Below are positions 1 through 6,600 of a DNA stretch of 6,724 nucleotides, piece after piece. The first letter of the stretch is position 1. Each line of letters starts with the position of its first letter. Source of the DNA: Planctomycetota bacterium. Lineage in GTDB: Bacteria > Planctomycetota > UBA1135 > GCA-002686595. A program made the translations under genes and the position numbers. The notes beneath the pieces are model-generated. The model saw only the letters and a program-made list of their open reading frames with translations. It did not search any database and was not told the DNA's origin. The DNA lies in NCBI GenBank assembly GCA_021776885.1, contig JAJFFA010000752.1:1-6724 (forward strand), in the 5' to 3' direction.

Positions 1-600
1 GTTCGATGTGTTGGGGGGGCGGGCGGCAATTCTACCAACGACGGCGGTGGCGGGAGCGGAGGTGCGATTCGCCTCATTTCCGACGTGATCTTGTTGGACG
101 CAGGATCGAGCCTTCAAGCCACTGGTGGGACTTTCCCACGGTTCCGTGGGGCCGTCGGACGAGTTCGCATTGAGCGAAACAACTCCGATCCCCTCGAGGG
201 GTCGACAGTCCCCATCGCGAGCCTTGGCGCGCCGCGCGAGGTGTTCCCGCCGGTGGGATCGCCAGTGTGTCGAATCGTCATGATCGGGAGTGCTATGGCA
301 CCCCTAGATCCACGCGTTGGAATCGGGTTTGGTGGACCGACTGACGTGATGCTTCCCGCGAGCGGGCCTGTCCCCATCGTCATCGAGACCGAAGGCGTCC
401 CCCTGGATTGGATGGTCTACCTTCGCGTGGTCCAGGCGTTCGGTCCGGCGGAGGAGCTCCTCATCACTGACGGCGTGACCAATCCACTGGCAGTCACCGG
501 CGGGCCGAGCAACCAGGCTCGAGTGACGGCGAACGTGACACTGGCTGACGGGTACACGGCGCTCCAAGCGAGGGCCGTGCACCCGACGATGGCGCCCTGA
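1..600 (+). CDS. C-terminal part of a glycine-rich, probably secreted protein (5' end outside window)
   Basis: The frame is open from base 1 to a TGA at 598-600, giving the last 199 residues. An internal GTG at 85 could be read as a start, but the coding pattern continues unbroken upstream of it, so the gene is 5'-truncated by the window. Residues 5-22 are very Gly-rich with Asn and Ser. They lead into SGGAIRLISDVILLDAGSS (about 19-37), and GAVGRVRIERN follows at about 50-60. These strings resemble the repeated Gly-rich, beta-helix-like tracts of very large secreted planctomycete proteins (from memory, no search). Residues about 110-199 form a separate beta-rich tail with VPIVIETEGVPLDWMVYLRV near 124-143 and a last strand TLADGYTALQARAV near 180-193. 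I know no enzymatic motif in it. Function is unknown; an extracellular structural or adhesive role is inference. Third codon positions hold more A/T than in the downstream gene. Confidence 0.8.
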   Translation, partial: VRCVGGAGGNSTNDGGGGSGGAIRLISDVILLDAGSSLQATGGTFPRFRGAVGRVRIERNNSDPLEGSTVPIASLGAPREVFPPVGSPVCRIVMIGSAMAPLDPRVGIGFGGPTDVMLPASGPVPIVIETEGVPLDWMVYLRVVQAFGPAEELLITDGVTNPLAVTGGPSNQARVTANVTLADGYTALQARAVHPTMAP

Positions 601-612
601 CCGGCGACCACC

Positions 613-617
613 AGGGG
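613..617 (+). promoter_or_regulatory. Ribosome binding site for the giant RHS gene
   Basis: AGGGG lies 7 bases before the ATG at 625, a normal Shine-Dalgarno position. It sits in the 24-base gap after the upstream stop codon (598-600). No other in-frame ATG, GTG or TTG occurs between that stop and 625, so the site fixes the start of the next gene. The gap is too short for a promoter or a hairpin terminator, which suggests the two genes share one transcript. Confidence 0.7.
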
Positions 618-624
618 AACACAG

Positions 625-693
625 ATGCCCTCAGCTCACCACGCCGTGATGGCCGGTGCCGCCGTCGCTCTCGCCATGTCCCTGGCGCGCGCG
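625..693 (+). other. Signal peptide of the giant RHS protein
   Basis: Residues 1-23 have a short polar start (MPSAHH) and a hydrophobic Ala/Val/Leu/Met core from about residue 7 to 20. They end in Ala-Arg-Ala (21-23), an A-x-A signal peptidase I site, before Thr24-Gln25-Asp26. No lipobox cysteine follows, so a lipoprotein is not indicated. The n-region has two His but no Lys or Arg, which is unusual. The second Met (residue 9, base 649) could be an alternative start but has no ribosome binding site at the right distance. Confidence 0.75.
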
Positions 694-3600
694 ACCCAGG
701 ACCCCGTCGATGTCGTCTCTCGGGAGGTCTCGGTGAGCGCACAGGTGCCGGACTCACCGCCCGTCGACGTCGTCTCGCGCGAGGTGTCACTCCGCGCCGG
801 GTCGATGAGCTTCGACCCCGTCGATGTCGTCTCGAGGGAGGTCTCCGTCGGCATCGGCGCGATGAGCTTCCCGGTCGTGGACGTCGTCTCGCGCGAGGTC
901 GCGGTCCGGGCGGGAGGCATGGGCGGCGGGGTCGTGCTCGATGCCGTGTCGCGTGAGGTCTCTGTCTTCACCCCCGCGGCGGACCTCGCCACCGCGATCG
1001 AGAGTTCGCCCACGACGGCCATCGCGAACGACCCGATCGCGGTCTCGTGGACGATCTCGAACATCGGCGGGTCGACGGCGAGAGCCCCCTGGGCCGACGC
1101 GGTCTTTCTCTCCGTCGACGACAACCCGACCACGACTGGCGACAACATCGCGTTGACGCCCTTTGCCCATTCACGCGACTTGCCGGTCGGAGGATCCTAC
1201 ACCGAGACGCGGAACGTGACGGTGCCCGTGAGTGCCAGCGGGCCCTACTACCTCTTCGTCTGCGCGGACCTGACCGACGAAGTGCTCGAGCTGGGTGCTG
1301 GACCGAACTGCGTCCGTGCGTCCGAGCAACTCTTCGTTACGGCCTTTCCCCGGCCCGACCTGAGTGTGGCGGTCCTCGCTCCTCCCGGCGTCGCCGAGGA
1401 TGGCGAGCTCGCTCCGGTGAGCTGGACCATCAGGAATGTCGGGACGCGAGCGACGCAGGAGACCACCAGTGCATGGCAGGACCACGTCTACCTCTCGGAC
1501 GACCCCGTCCTGGGCAATGACCACGACCTCGGCGCGTTCCTCAACGCCGGCGACCTCGCGCCAGGCGAGAGCTACACGCAGACGCTGGACGTCCCCATCC
1601 CCGCGGGCCTGAACGGCGATCACTGGATCATCGTCGTAGCCGACACGATCAACGAGGAGGAGGTCAGCACGAACAACGCGCGCGTCGCAGGCGCTCCGAC
1701 CCTCGTCTTCCAGCCCGACAAGCCGGACCTCGAGGTCACGCGCCTCGAGGTGCTCACGCCCGACGCGCCGTATCACATCGACAACCCGATGACGGTGTTG
1801 TGGGAAGTGACGAACACCGACTCCGACGGCTCGGCCAACGGAACCTGGGTGGACCGACTGTATCTCTCGGACGACATGACTCCGGATCGGGGCGAGCTTC
1901 GTGATTCGGGAGGCTTTTCGGGGGCGCGTGCGCCGGGGCAGTCGTACATCCAGACGGGCTCGCTCGCGCTGCCCCCGACGCCGGGCACCTACTTCCTGAT
2001 CGTCGAGTCGGACACGGGCGCCGCCATCGAGGAGGCCGACGACGCGAACAACAGCTTCCTGCTGCCGATCAACGTCGTCGCTCCGAGCTACACCGCGACG
2101 CTCTTCACCGACTTCGTCGAGGGGCTGAGTCCGTCGCAGGCGGGTGGGGTATCGATCCCGTTCACTGGTCAAGCGCTCGACCGGGTCACAGGTCAGCCGG
2201 TTCCGGATGTCGAGGTCTCGATCCGGATCGTCGGCGCTGGCGCCAGGCGCGTCTTCACGACGATGACGGACGCTTCCGGGGACTTCCAGTACGACCACAC
2301 TCCGGTTGTCGGCACGTCGGGGCTCTTTACGGCCTACGCGGACCACCCGGCCGTGCTCGAGGATGTCGCGCCAGCGTCGCCCCCGCAGTACACGCTGTTC
2401 GGGCTGCGGGTCAACACACCCGTCGTGTACCGGAACATCAAGCCGAGCGAGACGCTGGTCGAGCAGCTCCTGTTGCGAAACCTGGGTGATACTCCGGTGG
2501 GCGGAGCGCAAGGCTCGGGCGACGAGATCGCCGTCTCGCTCGACGCGCCGCTTCCGCGCTACCTGACCCTCTCCAGCCTCGTCGCACCGACTTTGCTCGG
2601 TCCGCGCGCTTCTGCTCCCGTGACTTTCGAGCTCACGGCGACGGACGTGGCCCCGCCGCTCGAGATCGACTCGTTCCGGTTCCAGTTCTCGCTTCCGGTA
2701 GCTGGGACCCCAGAGGTGGCGACCTCGTCACAATGGAACACTCGGGTGACGCCGCTCGAGTCGGCGCTCGTCTCGATCCCCGCCAACGTCGACGCCACGA
2801 TGGAGATCGGCGGGCAGTCCGTCGCGCAGTTCGTGCTTCACAACGACGGCGACGCGATCGCGCTGGACGTCACGGTCGAAGTGGACTGCATCCCGAACCC
2901 CGCCTGCGGCAACCCGGACGATCCGAACGTCCCCTGCATGGTCAACCTGATCACGCCTCGAAACGTGGGCAACCTGATGCCGGGCGGCGTGACCGCGATC
3001 GAGATCAGCCTGCTTCCGAACTCCTGCGTCCCGGTGGACACGGTGATCGGAGGATCGGTCCGCGTGTTCGAGGAGGGCGGGGCGGTGCTGAAAAGGACGA
3101 TCCCCTTCCGCTATGTCGCGACCTCCAACCGTACCGGAACCCTGTCGGTCAGGGTCGAGGACGAGTTCACCTACTACGCCGAGGACGGCACCGCGGTGGA
3201 TCCCAGTGCCGGACCGCTCGTGATGGGCGCCACCGTCGAGCTGACGAAGCCGAACGGCGTCGATCTGGATTTCTCGGCTACGACGTTCAGCAGCTCGGCG
3301 GCCCTGCGCTTCGAGGACATCCCCGAGGGCTACTACCGCATGGTCGTGACCGAGCCCACCCACGGGACCTTGACCTCGATCGTTCGTGTCGGTCCCGGAG
3401 TCGAGACTCTCTCCAATGCGTTCGTCCCTCGTCGGGCCGTGACCTACGAGTGGACCGTGATCCCGGTCGACTTCGAGGACGTGTACGAGATCACGATCAC
3501 TGCGGTCTTCGAGACCTTCGTGCCCGTGCCGAAGCTTCGAGTGACCCCGACACTCCTCGACCTCGACGATGTCAACTCGGGCGACGTAGTACTAGTCAAC

Positions 3601-6600
3601 GTAAGGAACGAGGGCCTGATCGCCGCACTTGGCGTCGAGCTCGTGACCAGTGCGGTTCCCGGCTACTTGATGGAGCCTCTGATCGACCCGACGATCGGTG
3701 ATCTCGGGGCGCAGCAAGACATCGACATCCCGATTCAGATCACTCGCCTTCCGGAACGCGCGGCAGGTGGGGGCGTCGACTGCAGCGCGCAGGTGAACTG
3801 GGGCCTGAGTCACTACATCTTCTGCGGAGTCGAGCGCTACTACTGGACGCCCATCTACTTCCGCTATCCGGTTGATGACTGTGGCGGCGGAGGCGTGGTC
3901 GGAGGGTTCCCCCCGGGGGGGGGCGGCGGCGGTGGCAGTGGCGGGGATCCGTACTACTCTCCGCCCAGCTACGACGTGACGGTCATATGCGGAATCCCGC
4001 CCGAGGGGACGGACGTGCCGCCGCCTCCTTGTCCGCCGAACACATGCTGCCTCCCGATCGGTTCCGCTGGCACGCCACCACAGTCGGCGGGCCCCCTCTC
4101 CGAGGGCCCGGAGACCCATCCTGTGATCTACCCCACTGGGGAGTTCGTGACCGCCGAAGACGACGTGCGGATTCGTGGGCGCGGTCCTGACTTCCTGCTC
4201 CAACGGACCTACCTCTCGAAGCGCGCTTCCACCTCTGGACCCGAGAGCGCCTTCGGCTACGGCTGGGACTTCAACTGGAACGCCTCGCTCCGTCGCTCCG
4301 GCACGGACGTCGTTCTCCGCGAGGGCAACGGCCGCGAGGACCTCTACGAGCCCGAACCCACGGGCGGTTGGTGCCGCGAGGAGTTCTTTCGCCGGATCGA
4401 CCGCGAGCCGGACGGCACTTACAGCGTGCTCTTCCCAGACCGAAGCGTCTGGCGCTTCCATCGGGTCGATGGCAGCTCGATCTCGGGCAAGATCGCCAGC
4501 GTCGAGGACCGCAACGGCAACCGCCTGCGGGCCAACTACGACCCGTCCGGCCGCCTCGAGAGCGTGACCGACACCTTGGACCGCGACGTCACGTTCGCCT
4601 ACAACGCGGACGGGTACATCGAGTCCGTGACAGACTTCACCGGCCGCCAATGGACCTACGCCTACTACGAGTCGGCGGACGCGGGCGGCTCCGCCGGAGA
4701 CCTGAAGTCGATGACGAGCCCGGCGGTGATCGGCACACCGACCCAGAACGACTTCCCGAACGGCCTGACGACGGTCTTCACCTACAGCAAGGACACGGGC
4801 GATCCCGCCCTCGACCACAACCTCCTGACGATCCGCGACCCCAAGGGACAGGTCTACCTCGAGAACACGTATCACTCGACGACGGACCACCAGAACCGTG
4901 ACTTCGACCGCGTCATTCGCCAGCGTTGGGGCGACGAGGGCGACAACGTGGACATCTACCACGTCCCGGTCGTTCCGACCTTCGACAACCGCAACGCGAT
5001 CCGCATCGTCGTCGTCAACGACCGAGTCGGTAACGTCCGCGAGTACGACTACGACTTCCGCAACCGGCTGGTCGCGAAGCGCATGTACACGGGTCGCGCG
5101 GACCCCGATCTGCCGACGACCCTGACGTCGAACCGGCCCTTCGCGCCGCTGCACGGAACCGGCCAGCCACTCTTCCACGCGACGACCTACGCCTGGAACG
5201 TGGACTCCCTCCTGGTCCGCCGCACTGACCCGAACGGGACCCGCACGGAGTACGTTTGGGAAAGCGAGCTGGACCCGTCGGCCGAACCGCGCCTGCGCGG
5301 AAACCTGCGTGAGATCCGCCGCCTCCAGGGAACCTACGCCAACGTCGGCGACCAGACGGAGCTGGTCGAAGCCTTCACCTATTTGGCGAACGCCGGGGGC
5401 TGCTGCGGCAGCGACTGGCTCGAGACCTACACGGACCCGCGCGGCAACCTGACGAGCCACGAGTACGACACCCGCGGTAACCGCCTACGGACGACCTACC
5501 GCATTCCGACCATCGTCGAGGAGTGGGAGTACAACGGCTTCGGCCAAATGACAGCGCACGTCTGGCCGGACAACGGCTCGAGCCACCGCCAGCGAGACGA
5601 GTACGGCTACTACACCTTCGGCGTGCAACGCGGCTACATGCAGTCGATGGTCGAGGATGTGACAATCCCGGGCCACCCGAACGGCACCGGCTTCGAGCTG
5701 ACGACGAGCTACGAGTACGACGCGCTCGGCCGTGTCCTGCGCGAGGTAGACCCGGGCGGCGACGACAGGCTCTTCACCTACAACGCCCGGGACCAGGTCG
5801 TGCGCGAACTCTCGCCCCTCGTCGCCCTTGGCGCGATCACTCGGCGCTACGGCAAGGACTACTTCTACGACGCGAACGGCAACGTCGTGCGCATCGATGT
5901 CGAGAACGTGGACGAGAACGGGCAGACCGACCCTGCCGACACCCACATCACGACGATCCTCGAGTACGAGACGTTGGACCACCTCACCGCGACCTACGAG
6001 GAGGAGCTCCCGACCCAGGTCCCGAACAGCGTGCGTAACGGCTCAACCCTGAACACGAACGCGTTCGTCGTGACCCGCTTCGAGTACGACGCCAACCGCA
6101 ACCAGACATTCATCCACAAGGGCGAGGCCACGGCCGGCTCCGACCCGGACAACGTGGTCGAGCGCCGCTACGACGAGCGCGACCTTCCCTACCAGGTCAT
6201 CCGCGCGCCGGGCGCGGCCGTGCAGTCCGTCACGCAGGTGGATTACGACGGTAACCGCTGGCCGATCCGCACGATCGAGGGCAAGGGCTCAGCCTCCGAG
6301 CACGTCTCGACCCACACCTTCGACGCCTTCGGCCGCACGCTCCGCGCCGTCGACCCGATGGGCAACGTCACGAGGACCCACTACGACCCCAACGGCAACG
6401 CTCTCCAGGTGTTGATCGAAGGCGAACTCGACGACGTCCCCGGCAGCGCCGGCAACCGCCGTCTGGCAGAAACGGCGAGCGCCTACGACCCCCTTGACCG
6501 CGTCACCCAGGTCGACCGGTCGTTCTTCGACTACTCGACCCCGGCCGGCGCCCCGATCGGCGACGGCCTCTCGACCACGACCTACGACTACACGGACCGC

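Noticed and set aside
85..600. GTG at 85 as the start of the first gene
   Set aside because: The same frame is open to base 1 and encodes the Gly-rich sequence expected just upstream, so the gene enters from outside the window.
601..624. Terminator or promoter between the two genes
   Set aside because: The gap is only 24 bases and contains neither a hairpin with a T run nor promoter boxes.
706..966. CRISPR array or DNA-level tandem repeat
   Set aside because: The 57-60 base units are alike in protein but diverged in DNA, lie in frame inside a coding region, and lack identical repeats with unique spacers.
1171..2511. Long minus-strand open frame of 446 codons
   Set aside because: It is opposite the CARDB domains. 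Composition is Arg/Val/Asp-rich and no domain or plausible start context was seen.
2733..3701. Plus-strand open frame of 322 codons in another frame
   Set aside because: It is extremely Arg-rich and overlaps the real gene for its whole length; a typical high-GC shadow.
3592..5460. Long minus-strand open frame of 622 codons
   Set aside because: It lies antisense to the DUF6531/YD region, whose plus-strand product has clear family motifs. The minus product is a Val/Arg/Asp/Ala-rich sequence with no motif, as expected opposite a GC-ending-codon gene.
6349..6366. DP-x-G string as the RHS core self-cleavage motif
   Set aside because: DPMGN here, and DPRGN at about 5434 and 6691, are ordinary YD-repeat turns with more repeats following. 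The cleavage motif belongs at the end of the core, outside the window.
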